Shown here: positions 32,814-42,129 of the stretch, one piece after another
Layout: the number at the start of each line of letters is the position of its first letter
Position numbering within the stretch: position 1 is the stretch's first letter
DNA from: Thalassovita sp.
GTDB lineage: Bacteria; Pseudomonadota; Alphaproteobacteria; Rhodobacterales; Rhodobacteraceae
DNA length: 64,000 bases
Assembly (NCBI RefSeq): GCF_963691685.1
Contig: NZ_OY829290.1
Coordinates: forward strand, 806,001-870,000
Direction: 5' to 3'
Program-made: the position numbers and the translations under genes
Notes under the pieces: model-generated
What the model saw: the letters and a program-made list of their open reading frames with translations, nothing else
What the model was told of the DNA's origin: nothing
Database searches by the model: none

Positions 32814-33569
32814 ATGTTTTATGGCGTAGACCTGAAAAGCCGGCTGATGCTGGGCACGGCGCAATATCCCTCCCCTGCGGTGTTACAGCAGGCGATTGCC
32901 GCCTCAGGGGCTGAGGTGATCACCGTTTCACTGCGCCGCGAAGGGCGCGGTGGCGCGGATTTCCGTCAGCTGATCGCGGAAACCGGCTGTCGCATTCTGC
33001 CCAACACTGCGGGCTGTCACACAGCCGCCGAAGCGATCACCACCGCCCAGATGGCACGCGAGGTATTTGGCACCGGTTGGATCAAGCTGGAGGTGATCGG
33101 CCATGCCGACACCCTGCAACCCGATCCCTTTGCACTGGTGGAGGCCGCGCGCGCGCTGTGTGCCGATGGGTTTCAGGTGTTCCCCTACACGACGGAGGAT
33201 CTGATCCTTGGCGAAAAACTGGTGGAGGCCGGCTGTCAGGTGCTGATGCCCTGGGGCGCGCCCATCGGATCCGGGCAGGGCCTGCGCAATCTGGAAGGGC
33301 TGCGCAGCATGCGGGCGCATTTTCCGGATATTCCCTTGGTTGTGGATGCCGGTATCGGCGCGCCGTCACAGGCCGCACAGGCGATGGAACTGGGCTATGA
33401 CGCGGTGCTTTTGAACACGGCCGTGGCCAAGGCGTTGGATCCGGTTGGCATGGCGGCGGCCTTTGGTCAGGCGGTGGCGGCCGGACAGATGGCGGCGCAG
33501 GCCGGGTTGATGCCCAAACGCGATATGGCAGTGGCCTCCACCCCGATTTTTGGCCTCGCACAGCTTTGA
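32814..33569 (+). CDS. thiG: thiazole synthase
   Basis: A 251-residue TIM-barrel enzyme. It joins deoxyxylulose 5-phosphate, dehydroglycine and ThiS-thiocarboxylate to the thiazole phosphate. LMLGTAQYPS, EVITVSLRR, LPNTAGCHTAAEA and the Schiff-base Lys in GTGWIKLEVIG (about K91) are visible; phosphate is held by VVDAGIGAPSQAAQAMELG and VLLNTAVAKA. Confidence 0.95.
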   Translation: MFYGVDLKSRLMLGTAQYPSPAVLQQAIAASGAEVITVSLRREGRGGADFRQLIAETGCRILPNTAGCHTAAEAITTAQMAREVFGTGWIKLEVIGHADTLQPDPFALVEAARALCADGFQVFPYTTEDLILGEKLVEAGCQVLMPWGAPIGSGQGLRNLEGLRSMRAHFPDIPLVVDAGIGAPSQAAQAMELGYDAVLLNTAVAKALDPVGMAAAFGQAVAAGQMAAQAGLMPKRDMAVASTPIFGLAQL

Positions 33570-33580
33570 GGAAAGAGAAG

Positions 33581-34174
33581 ATGTTGGATCGGTTTTATTT
33601 GATCGTGGGCCATGTGGCCGAATTGGAACTGCTGGTGCCGCAGGGGGTTAAGCTGGTGCAGCTGCGCCTGAAGGACCAGCCCGAGGCCGAATTGCGCCGT
33701 CAGATCGCCCGGGCGCGGGATCTCTGCGCGGTGCATGGGGCCCAGCTGGTGGTGAATGATCACTGGCAATTGGCGATGGAGTTGAACTGCACCTTTGTGC
33801 ATCTGGGGCAGGAGGATCTGGACACCGCCGATATCGAGGCGCTGCGCCAGAAGGGTGTGCGCTTTGGCCTCTCAACCCATGATGAGGCCGAGTTGGATCG
33901 CGCGCTCAGCCATGATCCGGCCTATGTGGCCCTGGGGCCGGTGTATGAAACCAAGCTCAAGAAAATGCCCTGGGCACCGCAGGGTTTGGAGAAGCTAAAG
34001 CGCTGGAAGGCGCGGGTTGGCGACCTGCCTCTGGTGGCCATCGGCGGGCTGACACCTGAACGGCTGCCCGGCGTCTTTGAGGCAGGGGCAGACAGTGCAG
34101 CGGTTGTCACCGATATTTTGCTGGCTGAAGATCCCGAGGCCCGCACCCGCCAGTGGCTGGAGGCCACGCGATGA
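33581..34174 (+). CDS. thiE: thiamin-phosphate synthase-like protein
   Basis: A 197-residue TIM-barrel protein. It joins hydroxymethylpyrimidine pyrophosphate to thiazole phosphate. VKLVQLRLKDQPEAELRRQI, QLVVNDHWQLAMELNCTFVHLGQEDL, GLSTHDEAELDRAL and YVALGPVYETKLKKMPWAPQG are family blocks; the ending VAIGGLTPERLPGVFEAGADSAAVV binds phosphate. It is shorter than the usual ~210 residues, and the KDQP segment differs a little from the common RxK pattern. ATG 33581 has GAGGAAAG upstream; the frame also opens at a TTG overlapping thiG. The stop overlaps thiF by 4 bp. Confidence 0.9.
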   Translation: MLDRFYLIVGHVAELELLVPQGVKLVQLRLKDQPEAELRRQIARARDLCAVHGAQLVVNDHWQLAMELNCTFVHLGQEDLDTADIEALRQKGVRFGLSTHDEAELDRALSHDPAYVALGPVYETKLKKMPWAPQGLEKLKRWKARVGDLPLVAIGGLTPERLPGVFEAGADSAAVVTDILLAEDPEARTRQWLEATR

Positions 34175-35127
34175 ACCGCTACGCCCGGCAGGAACAACTG
34201 GCTGAGGTCGGCCCGGCCGGGCAGCGCCGCCTGCGGGCGGCACGGGTTTTGGTTGTGGGCTGCGGCGGCCTCGGCGCCACGGCAATTCCAGCCTTGGCGG
34301 GCGCCGGTGTGGGCCATTTGCACCTGATGGATCCCGACCGGGTTGAGGAAAGCAATCTGCACCGCCAGACCCTGTTTCGTCAGTCTGATATCGGCCGCAG
34401 CAAGGCCGTTCTGGCAGCGCAGATGGCGATGGCTCTGAACCCTGAGGTTTCTGCCTCCACCCAGATGGCTCGATTGGATGCGGCATCTGTGATTGGCGCG
34501 CTAAAGGGCATCGATCTGGTGGTGGACGCGGCAGACAGCTTTGCAGCCACCTATGTTCTGTCTGATGCCTGCCGCGATCTGGCTGTGCCGCTGATTTCAG
34601 CTTCAGTGCTGGGGCGCAGCGGTTATGTCGGCGGATTTTGTGGCGGCGCGCCGTCGTATCGCGCGGTGTTTCCCGATCTGCCCACCGATTGCCAGACCTG
34701 CGCCGAGGCCGGCGTTCTGGGCCCGGTGGTTGCCACCCTGGGCGCGCTGCAGGCGCAGATGGTTTTGTCCTGTCTTCTGGGATTGGCGCCCAGCCCGCTT
34801 GGGCAGATGATGCAGGTGGATCTGGCCAATTGGCGGGTGTCCTCCTTCCGGTTTGATGGCGCGGAGGAGGTTGCAGGGCATGGTTTTGTCGCCACTTCGC
34901 AGGTTCTGCCGCAGGATCGGGTGATTGAGTTGCGCCCGGCGGAGGAGGCCACTCTTGCCTTGCCACAGGCCACCCGTGTCCCGGCGAGGGATCTGAGCAA
35001 TTTGCCCAAGGTCGCCGGTCGCACCGTTCTGGCCTGTCGCAGCGGGCTGCGTGCCTGGGCGGCGGCGGATCAATTGGCGGCAGCAGGGCACCGGGATCTG
35101 GTGCTTCTGGCGGCGGGGGACGGCTGA
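34171..35127 (+). CDS. thiF: ThiS/MoaD-activating adenylyltransferase with C-terminal rhodanese-like tail
   Basis: A 318-residue E1-like enzyme. The ATP-binding Rossmann motif VLVVGCGGLGATAIPALAGAGVG is followed by DPDRVEESNLHRQTLF, with the Arg finger in NLHRQ, and DAADSFAATYVLSDAC. CQTCAEAGVLGPVV has one Cys-x-x-Cys of the zinc site. The last ~70 residues are a shortened rhodanese-like domain with C289 in LACRSGLRAW, placed like a sulfur-carrying Cys. It adenylates the ThiS C-terminus and probably also brings in the sulfur. Because no separate moeB is present here, it may also serve MoaD. Confidence 0.9.
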   Translation: MNRYARQEQLAEVGPAGQRRLRAARVLVVGCGGLGATAIPALAGAGVGHLHLMDPDRVEESNLHRQTLFRQSDIGRSKAVLAAQMAMALNPEVSASTQMARLDAASVIGALKGIDLVVDAADSFAATYVLSDACRDLAVPLISASVLGRSGYVGGFCGGAPSYRAVFPDLPTDCQTCAEAGVLGPVVATLGALQAQMVLSCLLGLAPSPLGQMMQVDLANWRVSSFRFDGAEEVAGHGFVATSQVLPQDRVIELRPAEEATLALPQATRVPARDLSNLPKVAGRTVLACRSGLRAWAAADQLAAAGHRDLVLLAAGDG

Positions 35128-35843
35128 TGGCTGTTTTGATGATCGGTGGTATGGACAGCTCCGGCGGGGCCGGTCTGTTGCGCGATTGTGCCACGGCAGC
35201 AGCTTTCAACATCGCTGCACGGGTGGCGGTCTCTGCGGTGACGGCACAGACCGACAGCGCGGTTTTGCGTGCGGACATCTGTGCGGCAGACCTGGTGCAA
35301 GCGCAGATCCGGGCTGCGTTCCTGCAGGGGCCTGTGGCCGCGGTGAAAATCGGCATGCTGGGCAATGCCGTGGTGGTGCGGGCCGTCGCTGAGGCGCTGC
35401 GAACTGATCTGCCCAAAGGGGTGCCGGTGGTGCTGGATCCGGTGATTGCATCCTCTTCCGGCAAGGCGCTTTTGGATGCGGCGGGGCTTGCGGTGCTGAC
35501 CGAACTGTTGCCGCAGGTCGATCTGGTGACGCCGAACTTGCCCGAACTGGCCCGTCTGGGGGAGGGTCTGGGCGCCGATGATCCGGTTGCGGCCCTGTTA
35601 CAGGCCGGTGCGGGTGCGGTGCTGGTCAAAGGCGGGCATGACATCGGGGCTGAGGCCGTGGACCGTTTGGTCATGGCGGATCAGGTCACGACCTTCACAG
35701 CCCCGCGCCTACCCGGCACCCGCCGTGGCACCGGCTGCACCCTGGCGGCGGCCATTGCCTGTGGGCTGGCCTTGGTGCAGCCCCTGCCTGAGGCCGTGAA
35801 ACAGGCCAAGGCCCATGTGACTGCCTATTTGCAGGCGGCTTGA
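35127..35843 (+). CDS. thiD: hydroxymethylpyrimidine(phosphate) kinase
   Basis: A 238-residue ribokinase-fold enzyme that phosphorylates HMP-P to HMP-PP. LMIGGMDSSGGAGLLRDC binds the substrate; VKIGMLGN, VVLDPVIASSSGKALL, LVTPNLPEL and the catalytic-loop RGTGCTLAAAIACGLA (GTGC anion hole) follow. It is somewhat shorter than the usual ~265 residues. It overlaps the thiF stop by one base and is the last gene of the operon. Only 13 bases separate it from the convergent dnaE2, without a visible terminator. Confidence 0.93.
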   Translation: MAVLMIGGMDSSGGAGLLRDCATAAAFNIAARVAVSAVTAQTDSAVLRADICAADLVQAQIRAAFLQGPVAAVKIGMLGNAVVVRAVAEALRTDLPKGVPVVLDPVIASSSGKALLDAAGLAVLTELLPQVDLVTPNLPELARLGEGLGADDPVAALLQAGAGAVLVKGGHDIGAEAVDRLVMADQVTTFTAPRLPGTRRGTGCTLAAAIACGLALVQPLPEAVKQAKAHVTAYLQAA

Positions 35844-35856
35844 TCCAGCCAAGGCT

Positions 35857-38800
35857 TCAATGGAAATCACGGCTGGGAAACAGCCGTTTCGCCTGTTCCC
35901 GTGGGTGTCTGGCGCCGGAGCGTGGCGGTTTGCCTGCGCTGCGGCGTGGGGGGCGTGGCGCATCATCCGCCTGTGGCAGCGTTTCGCCAATGTCGGGCGC
36001 TAGCGGATGGCCAAGGGCGGTCAGCCGATGCGATTCATCGCTGATGTGATGGGCAATCAGATGGGTCACAATGCCTTCGCGCTGCAAATGCCCGCTGACC
36101 CGCAGCAATCGCCCGCCCATGACAACGGCGCGAAACTGTTCATACATCTTGGGCCAGACAATCACGTTGCTGACGCCTGTTTCATCCTCCAACGTCAGGA
36201 AAATCACGCCAGAGGCGGTGCCGGGCCGTTGCCGGGTGATGACCAGCCCGCAGACGGTGCATTTGCCCAAAGGCGCGCGATGCAGGTCGGAATGCAGCGT
36301 CAGGCCGGGCAGATCGGGGCGGATCAGCTCCATCGGGTGGGCCTTCAGGCTGAGGCGGGTGGTGACGTAATCCTCCACCACTTCTTCGCCCAGATGCATC
36401 TGCGGCAGTTCCACATGCGGCTCCACGATGCCTTCCCCATCGAAGGGATCGTTGAACAGCGGCAGCGGGGCGGGCGAGCGGATGGTTTTCACCTGCCACA
36501 GCGCATCGCGGCGGTTGAGGCCCATCGCGGCAAAGCCATCGGCCTCAGCCAGACGTTCCAGGGTGGCGGGTTTGATGCCGGCGCGCAGCCACAGACTCTG
36601 GGGATCGGGGTAGCCATTGCCGCGGGCGGCGACGATCCAGCCGGCATCCTCTTCTTTCAGGCCTTTGATCTGGCGAAATCCCAGCCGCAATGCCAGCGCG
36701 CCATCGGGGCGGCGTTCCAGCGTGTTGTCCCAATCGGAATTGTTGACGCAGATCGGGCGCACCTCAATCTGGTGTTCCCGCGCGTCCCGCACGATCTGGG
36801 CCGGGGCGTAAAACCCCATCGGTTGGGAGTTTAGCAGGGCGCAGGCAAAGATCGCCGGGTGGTGCCGTTTCAACCAGGCTGAGACATAGGCCAGCATGGC
36901 AAAGGCGGCGGCGTGGCTTTCGGGGAAACCGTATTCGCCAAACCCTTCGATCTGGCCGAAACACTGCAGGGCAAAGGCCTCCTCATAGCCGCGTTCCAGC
37001 ATGCCGTTCACAAAGCGATCGCGAAAAGTACCAATGGTGCCCATCCGCCGGAAGGTGGCCAGCGATCGGCGCAACCGGTCGGCCTCTTCGGCGGTGAAAC
37101 CTGCTGCCACCACGGCGATCTGCATCGCCTGTTCCTGAAACAGCGGCACGCCAAGGGTTTTGCCCAGAACCTCGCGCAGGGCCTCAGACGGGAAGCTGAC
37201 CTGCTCGCGCCCCTGACGGCGGTTGATATAGGGGTGGACCATGTCGCCCTGGATCGGGCCGGGGCGCACAATCGCCACCTCAATCACCAGATCATAGAAG
37301 GTGCGCGGCCGCATCCGGGGCAGGAAATTCATCTGCGCCCGGCTTTCGACCTGAAACACCCCAATGGCATCGGCAATGCACAGCATGTCATAGGTCGCCG
37401 GATCCTCCTGCGGGACCGAGGCTATTGCCAGTTTCTGACCTTCATGACTGCGCAGCAGGTCAAAGCTTTTGCGGATACAGGTCAGCATGCCCAGGCTCAG
37501 GACGTCGATTTTCAGGATCCCCAGCGCGTCAATGTCATCCTTGTCCCACTCGATACAGGTGCGATCCTCCATCGCGGCGTTTTCGATCGGGCACAGCTCA
37601 TCCAGCCGCCCGCGGGTGATGACAAAACCGCCGACATGCTGGCTGAGGTGGCGCGGGAAACCGATGACCTCGCCGATCAGCCGCACGGTCTGGCGCAGGC
37701 GCAGGTCCTGCAGATCCAGCCCCAGTTCCTGCATCCGGTCCGGATCCGGTCCCTTGCCGGACATGCCCCAGATCTGGCTGGACAGGCCTGCGGTCACATC
37801 CTGGCTGAGCCCCATGACCTTGCCCACCTCACGGATCGCCGCGCGGGACCGGAAATGGATCACCGTGGCACAGAGGCCCGCCCGTTCGCGGCCGTATTTT
37901 TCATAGATGTGCTGGATCACCTCTTCACGCCGTTCATGTTCGAAATCGACGTCAATATCCGGCGGTTCCCCGCGATGTTCCGAGATGAACCGCTCAAACA
38001 CCATGGTGATCGTGTCAGGCCCCACATCGGTGATCCCCAGCGCGTAACACAGGACCGAGTTCGCCGCTGACCCACGCCCCTGACAAAGGATATCGAGGCT
38101 GCGGGCATAGGCGACGATGTCATGCACGGTCAGGAAATAGGCGGCAAAGCCCAACTTGCCGACCATGCGCAGCTCTTTGTCTTTCAAGGCGGTCACATGA
38201 TCCGGCACGCCCGTGGGGTAGCGCCGTTGCAGACCTTCCGTGGCCAGCCGTGCCAGCCGGTCCTGCGGCGCCTCACCGCTGTCGCTGACCTCATCGGGGT
38301 AGCTGTAGGACAGTTCGCTCAGATCAAAGGTGCAGCGGTTGGCAATCTCCACCGCGCGGCGGATCGCAGCCGGGTGGCGGCGGTAAAGGCGGGCCATATC
38401 AGCGGCCCCTTTCAGGCGGCGTTCGCTGTTGGGCAGGGCGCGGGTGCCGATCTCATCAATGGTGATATGTTCGCGCATACAGGTCAGCACATCGGCCAGC
38501 TGCCGCCGCGACCCGTGGTGCATCAGCACATCGCCCACCGCCACCATCGGTGTGGCGCAGTGGTGGGCCAGCCGGGCGCAGCGGTCAAACCACATCTGAT
38601 CACTACCATCATAGCGTGGTGCGGCCCCCAGATAGACATGGCCGGGAAACTGCCGCGCCATCCGTTTCAGGGGCCGGCTGGCCTGTGCAAGCGGCTGGTC
38701 CTTGGGCGGCAGGGCGATGAAGATCATATCTTCGCCCGCGGCCAGCACATCCTCCAGATCCAGATGACACTCGCCCTTCTCCGCCCGCCGTTTGCCGAGT

Positions 38801-39270
38801 GTCAGCAGCCGTGACAGGCGGCCATAGGCGGGCAGGCTGCGGGGCAGGGCGATCCAGTCAAGGATGCAGTCGCGCAGCACCAGACGGCTGCCGACAATCA
38901 GACGCGGCAGGGCGGGGGCGTCCTGCACCGGGACTGGGATCGGGTTGCGCGGGCCGATTTCCTGACGCGAACATTGATCCACCCGATGTTCCGAGCGAAT
39001 TTGGATTGCCTCTTCTTGCTGCGTCTCCTCCTGCGCCCGTTTCAACTCCTTCAACGCGGACCAGGCCCGCACCACACCGGCCAGTGAGTTGCGGTCGGTG
39101 ACGGCAATTGCCTCCAGCCCCAGTTCGGCGGCGCGGGTGACCAGCTCCTCGGGGTGGGAGGCACCGGTGAGGAAAGTGAAGTTTGAGGTCACCGCCAGTT
39201 CTGCATAGGGCGGCACCGGCAGGGCGCGGGTGGTCTGGCGGTCTGCTGTATTTGGGGCGGTGGGCGTCAT
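35857..39270 (-). CDS. dnaE2: error-prone DNA polymerase III alpha subunit DnaE2 (ImuC)
   Basis: A 1137-residue C-family polymerase. The N-terminal PHP domain reads YAELAVTSNFTFLTGASHPEELV, with the degenerate metal site usual for DnaE2. The catalytic palm has GRGSAANSVLCYALGIT and PDIDVDFEHERREEV, carrying two of the active-site Asp residues. The thumb and finger parts include FQVESRAQMNFLPRMRP and FPESHAAAFAMLAYVSAWLKRHHP; an OB domain and the C-terminal SRDFH follow. It copies damaged DNA together with ImuA and ImuB. The ATG at 39270 overlaps the imuB stop (ATGA); an upstream-extended frame starting at 39324 lies inside imuB. Confidence 0.96.
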   Translation of the reverse strand: MTPTAPNTADRQTTRALPVPPYAELAVTSNFTFLTGASHPEELVTRAAELGLEAIAVTDRNSLAGVVRAWSALKELKRAQEETQQEEAIQIRSEHRVDQCSRQEIGPRNPIPVPVQDAPALPRLIVGSRLVLRDCILDWIALPRSLPAYGRLSRLLTLGKRRAEKGECHLDLEDVLAAGEDMIFIALPPKDQPLAQASRPLKRMARQFPGHVYLGAAPRYDGSDQMWFDRCARLAHHCATPMVAVGDVLMHHGSRRQLADVLTCMREHITIDEIGTRALPNSERRLKGAADMARLYRRHPAAIRRAVEIANRCTFDLSELSYSYPDEVSDSGEAPQDRLARLATEGLQRRYPTGVPDHVTALKDKELRMVGKLGFAAYFLTVHDIVAYARSLDILCQGRGSAANSVLCYALGITDVGPDTITMVFERFISEHRGEPPDIDVDFEHERREEVIQHIYEKYGRERAGLCATVIHFRSRAAIREVGKVMGLSQDVTAGLSSQIWGMSGKGPDPDRMQELGLDLQDLRLRQTVRLIGEVIGFPRHLSQHVGGFVITRGRLDELCPIENAAMEDRTCIEWDKDDIDALGILKIDVLSLGMLTCIRKSFDLLRSHEGQKLAIASVPQEDPATYDMLCIADAIGVFQVESRAQMNFLPRMRPRTFYDLVIEVAIVRPGPIQGDMVHPYINRRQGREQVSFPSEALREVLGKTLGVPLFQEQAMQIAVVAAGFTAEEADRLRRSLATFRRMGTIGTFRDRFVNGMLERGYEEAFALQCFGQIEGFGEYGFPESHAAAFAMLAYVSAWLKRHHPAIFACALLNSQPMGFYAPAQIVRDAREHQIEVRPICVNNSDWDNTLERRPDGALALRLGFRQIKGLKEEDAGWIVAARGNGYPDPQSLWLRAGIKPATLERLAEADGFAAMGLNRRDALWQVKTIRSPAPLPLFNDPFDGEGIVEPHVELPQMHLGEEVVEDYVTTRLSLKAHPMELIRPDLPGLTLHSDLHRAPLGKCTVCGLVITRQRPGTASGVIFLTLEDETGVSNVIVWPKMYEQFRAVVMGGRLLRVSGHLQREGIVTHLIAHHISDESHRLTALGHPLAPDIGETLPQADDAPRPPRRSAGKPPRSGARHPREQAKRLFPSRDFH

Positions 39271-40778
39271 GCAAACTCCCCCTGCACAAACCAGCCGGGG
39301 TTCTGCGGTGTGTGATACATCCACAGCCGCCGGCCCTGCCTGGTTTCCACCCGCCAGTAATCACGCACGCCGTTTTGCCAGGCCTCAGACGGCAGCCACC
39401 ATTCCGGCGTCAGCCGTTCCGGCCCTTCCACATGTACCCGCTCCAACCGCATGCCCCGCCAGCGAAATTGGGGCGGTGGTTCGCGCCCTGGTCCGGTGGC
39501 ACGGCCACCAATCGGTTCTGGTGCAAACAGACGTAGGGGGCGTGGCGGCAGGGCGGCGGGGCGGGGCCATTTTTCGGCCGGCTCACTAAAGGCGGTGGCG
39601 GCCAGAATATGGGCGCGTTCGGGAATATGGCTGTCGGCGGGCAGGAACCGCTGCACGTTTTCCAGCCCAATCCGGGTGCCCAGTTTGGTGATCAGGCTGG
39701 CCACGCCTTCCTCTTCGCTCTGGCGGATGGCGCTTTGGATCTGGGCGGGGGGCAGCGCTTCGACCCGTGGGGCGCCAAGGCGCAGCTGGTCAATGCCATA
39801 GCCCGCCTCAACCGCGCTGACGCCGCGTTCAAACAGCGGCAGGATCACGGCGGGGTCGTTCATCGCGCGGGCCAGCCGCAGCTCAACCTGCTGGCTGGCC
39901 TGATCCACCCGCCGCAGTGTCAGCTGTAACACCCGCGCGCCCATATCCTGCGCGCGCAGCCGCCCGCACAGACCCTCCAGCAGCCGTGCCAGCCCCGCCA
40001 TCACATCGGCGCTGAGGCCAATAGGTTCGGGCAGGGTCAGCCGTACGCCGTAGCGCGGCGGGTCCGGCAGCGGGGTCAGCGGTTCGCCCTGCACCCCAAG
40101 CGCCTGATCCAGCCGCATCAGCACCGCGTTGCCAAAACGGCGGCTGAGCGGCGCACGCGGCGTGTCATGCAGATCGCCGATGGTGCGCAGCCCCAGCCGT
40201 TCCAGCGCCACGCAGGTTGGCCCGTCCAGCCGCAGCGCCGCCACCGGCAGTGGTCGCAGCGCGGGCATGGGATCGCCGGGCGCAGCCACCCCTTCGTCAA
40301 AATGTGCCAGCGCCCAGGCGGCGCCACGGCTGTCGGCCAACCCGATCCGGGCCGCAATGCCCGCACGGGTCAGCCGCATCCGCATATCGGCTAGCATCTC
40401 ACTCTCGCCGCCAAACAGATGGGTGGAGCCGCTGACATCCAGCACCAGCCCATCGCGCCCCTCCACCCCGACCCAGGGGCAGTAACGCCCGGCCCAACGG
40501 GCCAGCGCCCGCAGGAACTGCTGGTCCAGCTCGGGCGTGGCGGGGCGGGTGATCAGATCGGGACGCAGGGCGCGGGCATCAGACAGGGTCATGCCCTGCA
40601 TCAACCCCAGATGCTGAGCCTGCCCGCTGAGACAATAGAGCCGTTCCGTGTTACTTTCGCGCAGGGTCAGGGCAAAGGGCGGCTCAGCCGTGGTCTGCGC
40701 GCAGCCCAAGGGATGCTGACGCAGCGCGCGATCGCTCGCCAGTCTTGGAAACCACAATGACACGGTGCGACGTTGCAT
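39267..40778 (-). CDS. imuB: Y-family polymerase-like mutagenesis protein ImuB
   Basis: A 503-residue protein with the Y-polymerase fold: RRTVSLWFPRLASDRALRQ at the start, GMTLSDARALRPDL, GLVLDVSGSTHLFGGE and ARIGLADSRGAAWALAHF. ImuB proteins lack the full catalytic acidic set and act as a hub linking the beta clamp, ImuA and DnaE2. The C-terminal ~100 residues, rich in Trp, Pro and Arg, are typical for the interaction tail. Its first 95 bp overlap the end of imuA in another frame. Confidence 0.94.
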   Translation of the reverse strand: MQRRTVSLWFPRLASDRALRQHPLGCAQTTAEPPFALTLRESNTERLYCLSGQAQHLGLMQGMTLSDARALRPDLITRPATPELDQQFLRALARWAGRYCPWVGVEGRDGLVLDVSGSTHLFGGESEMLADMRMRLTRAGIAARIGLADSRGAAWALAHFDEGVAAPGDPMPALRPLPVAALRLDGPTCVALERLGLRTIGDLHDTPRAPLSRRFGNAVLMRLDQALGVQGEPLTPLPDPPRYGVRLTLPEPIGLSADVMAGLARLLEGLCGRLRAQDMGARVLQLTLRRVDQASQQVELRLARAMNDPAVILPLFERGVSAVEAGYGIDQLRLGAPRVEALPPAQIQSAIRQSEEEGVASLITKLGTRIGLENVQRFLPADSHIPERAHILAATAFSEPAEKWPRPAALPPRPLRLFAPEPIGGRATGPGREPPPQFRWRGMRLERVHVEGPERLTPEWWLPSEAWQNGVRDYWRVETRQGRRLWMYHTPQNPGWFVQGEFA

Positions 40779-41367
40779 CCCAATCGGTGACCCAGCTTGC
40801 TAATGTTCCTGATTTGTTCTTGATAATATCCCAGCGTTGCCGAGTCGAGTCGAGTCCCTTTTCAGGCCCGCTTTGCAGCGGGTTTCCCGCATTGGCAGAG
40901 GCGGTTTTCCCGGGGACGGTTTGCCCGGGGGCCGTTGTTCCAGCCAGGGGGGTGCAATGCCAGCGGGTTTCGGCCGCGTTGCTGCCCATGCCCTCAGGCA
41001 TCACGATCAACCCGGTTGTGCGCCCGGCTTCGGCCGCCAGTTGCAATCGCCTGCCGTGGGTCAGGCTCAGCGGTTCATAAATCTCACAGATCACCAGCCC
41101 CATCGCGCTCGAACGCAGCGCCTCTTCGGCGGCGGCCAGAAGATCCACTTGGGTCTTGGCCTTGGCCAGCAGGATTCGGGTGGGATCACAGTACTGCGCC
41201 AGCCCGACCGGGTTCAGCGCCTCATGGGACCAGTCCGGTAGGATCCACATCGAAGGTTTCGGGCTTAAATTACAGCAGCTTGCGGCAAAATACGTCGCGC
41301 CGGGGCCGCAAACCTCATGGGCGCGGCCACGTTTCAGCGGGTAAACAGCGGTGAAATCGGCAGACAT
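40684..41367 (-). CDS. imuA: ImuA, RecA-like accessory protein of the mutasome
   Basis: A 227-residue protein. ATYFAASCCNLSPKPSMWILPDWSHEALNPVGLAQYCDP and ILLAKAKTQVDLLAAAEEALRS, ending in GTLASWVTDWDATSHRVIVV, fit the ImuA family. No Walker A is seen; relatives are RecA- or SulA-like and bind ImuB. ATG 41367 is preceded by AGAGGAAA and by the SOS-like box at 41370-41384; an ATG at 41388 would place that box inside the coding region. It is the first gene of the imuA-imuB-dnaE2 operon. Confidence 0.88.
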   Translation of the reverse strand: MSADFTAVYPLKRGRAHEVCGPGATYFAASCCNLSPKPSMWILPDWSHEALNPVGLAQYCDPTRILLAKAKTQVDLLAAAEEALRSSAMGLVICEIYEPLSLTHGRRLQLAAEAGRTTGLIVMPEGMGSNAAETRWHCTPLAGTTAPGQTVPGKTASANAGNPLQSGPEKGLDSTRQRWDIIKNKSGTLASWVTDWDATSHRVIVVSKTGERSRAASASLGLRADHG

Positions 41368-41369
41368 AT

Positions 41370-41384
41370 GTTTCCTCTTTGTTC
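41370..41384. promoter_or_regulatory. near-consensus alphaproteobacterial LexA box before imuA
   Basis: GTTTCCTCTTTGTTC matches the alphaproteobacterial SOS consensus GTTC-N7-GTTC with one mismatch (GTTT). It overlaps the imuA ribosome-binding site, so LexA would block transcription or early elongation of the cassette. Confidence 0.5.
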
Positions 41385-41487
41385 TCATAAAATGCGCGAG
41401 TCGCGATAAAATTCAAGAGGGGCAAAAGGGCAGGGTGGTCACACCCGCGGCCTTGTTGCGGGGGCGCCCAATGCCTAACCTGCGGCC

Positions 41488-42129
41488 ATGTTTGATTGCA
41501 TTATATTTGATATGGACGGCACGCTTGTGGACAGTGAAACACTGTGTAACAGGGCCTACCTTACCCTGCTGCCGCAGCTGTCCCTCACCGAGGATGAGAT
41601 GGTGGCGCGTTTTCGTGGCCGTCGGTTTTCCACCATTCTGGCAGAACTGGAACAGATGATTGGCGCACCGCTGCCCGAAGGGTTTGCGGAGCGTTACAGG
41701 GCCGAGGTGAAGCTGCTGTTTTACCAATCGCTGGCCGCCTTTCCCGGCGTGCATGAGGCGTTGGCGCAGCTTGACGTGCCGCTTTGCATCGCATCAAGCG
41801 GGCCACAGGCCAAGATCCGCGCCGCGCTGGAAATCACGGGGCTTGCGCCGTTCTTTGGCGGGCGGATCTACAGCGCTTATGACATCCAAAGCTGGAAACC
41901 TGACCCGGATCTGTTTCTGCATGCGGCACAGGCAATGGGCGCCCGGCCTGAGGCCTCTTTGGTGGTGGAGGATAGCGAGGTCGGCGTCGCCGCCGCACAG
42001 GCTGCCGGGATGCGCTGTGCCTTGCATGATCCACATGGCCTGCACCTGCCCAAGGTCGCGCGGTTTGAACGCTATCAGGCCTTCCCGGGTCTGGTCCGCC
42101 AGCTTGCGGGCGCGGCTATTTCCAGCTGA
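41488..42129 (+). CDS. HAD-superfamily hydrolase (phosphoglucomutase/phosphatase type)
   Basis: A 213-residue HAD-IA protein. Motif I is IIFDMDGTLVDSE (D8 nucleophile, D10 acid/base), motif II is LCIASSGPQAKI, motif III the Lys of IQSWKPDPDLFLHAA and motif IV VVEDSEVGVAAAQAAGM. A helical cap around 20-85 gives specificity for small phosphorylated sugars. It is divergent from the imu operon and convergent with the ugpE-like gene, overlapping it by 14 bp. Substrate not predictable. Confidence 0.88.
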   Translation: MFDCIIFDMDGTLVDSETLCNRAYLTLLPQLSLTEDEMVARFRGRRFSTILAELEQMIGAPLPEGFAERYRAEVKLLFYQSLAAFPGVHEALAQLDVPLCIASSGPQAKIRAALEITGLAPFFGGRIYSAYDIQSWKPDPDLFLHAAQAMGARPEASLVVEDSEVGVAAAQAAGMRCALHDPHGLHLPKVARFERYQAFPGLVRQLAGAAISS

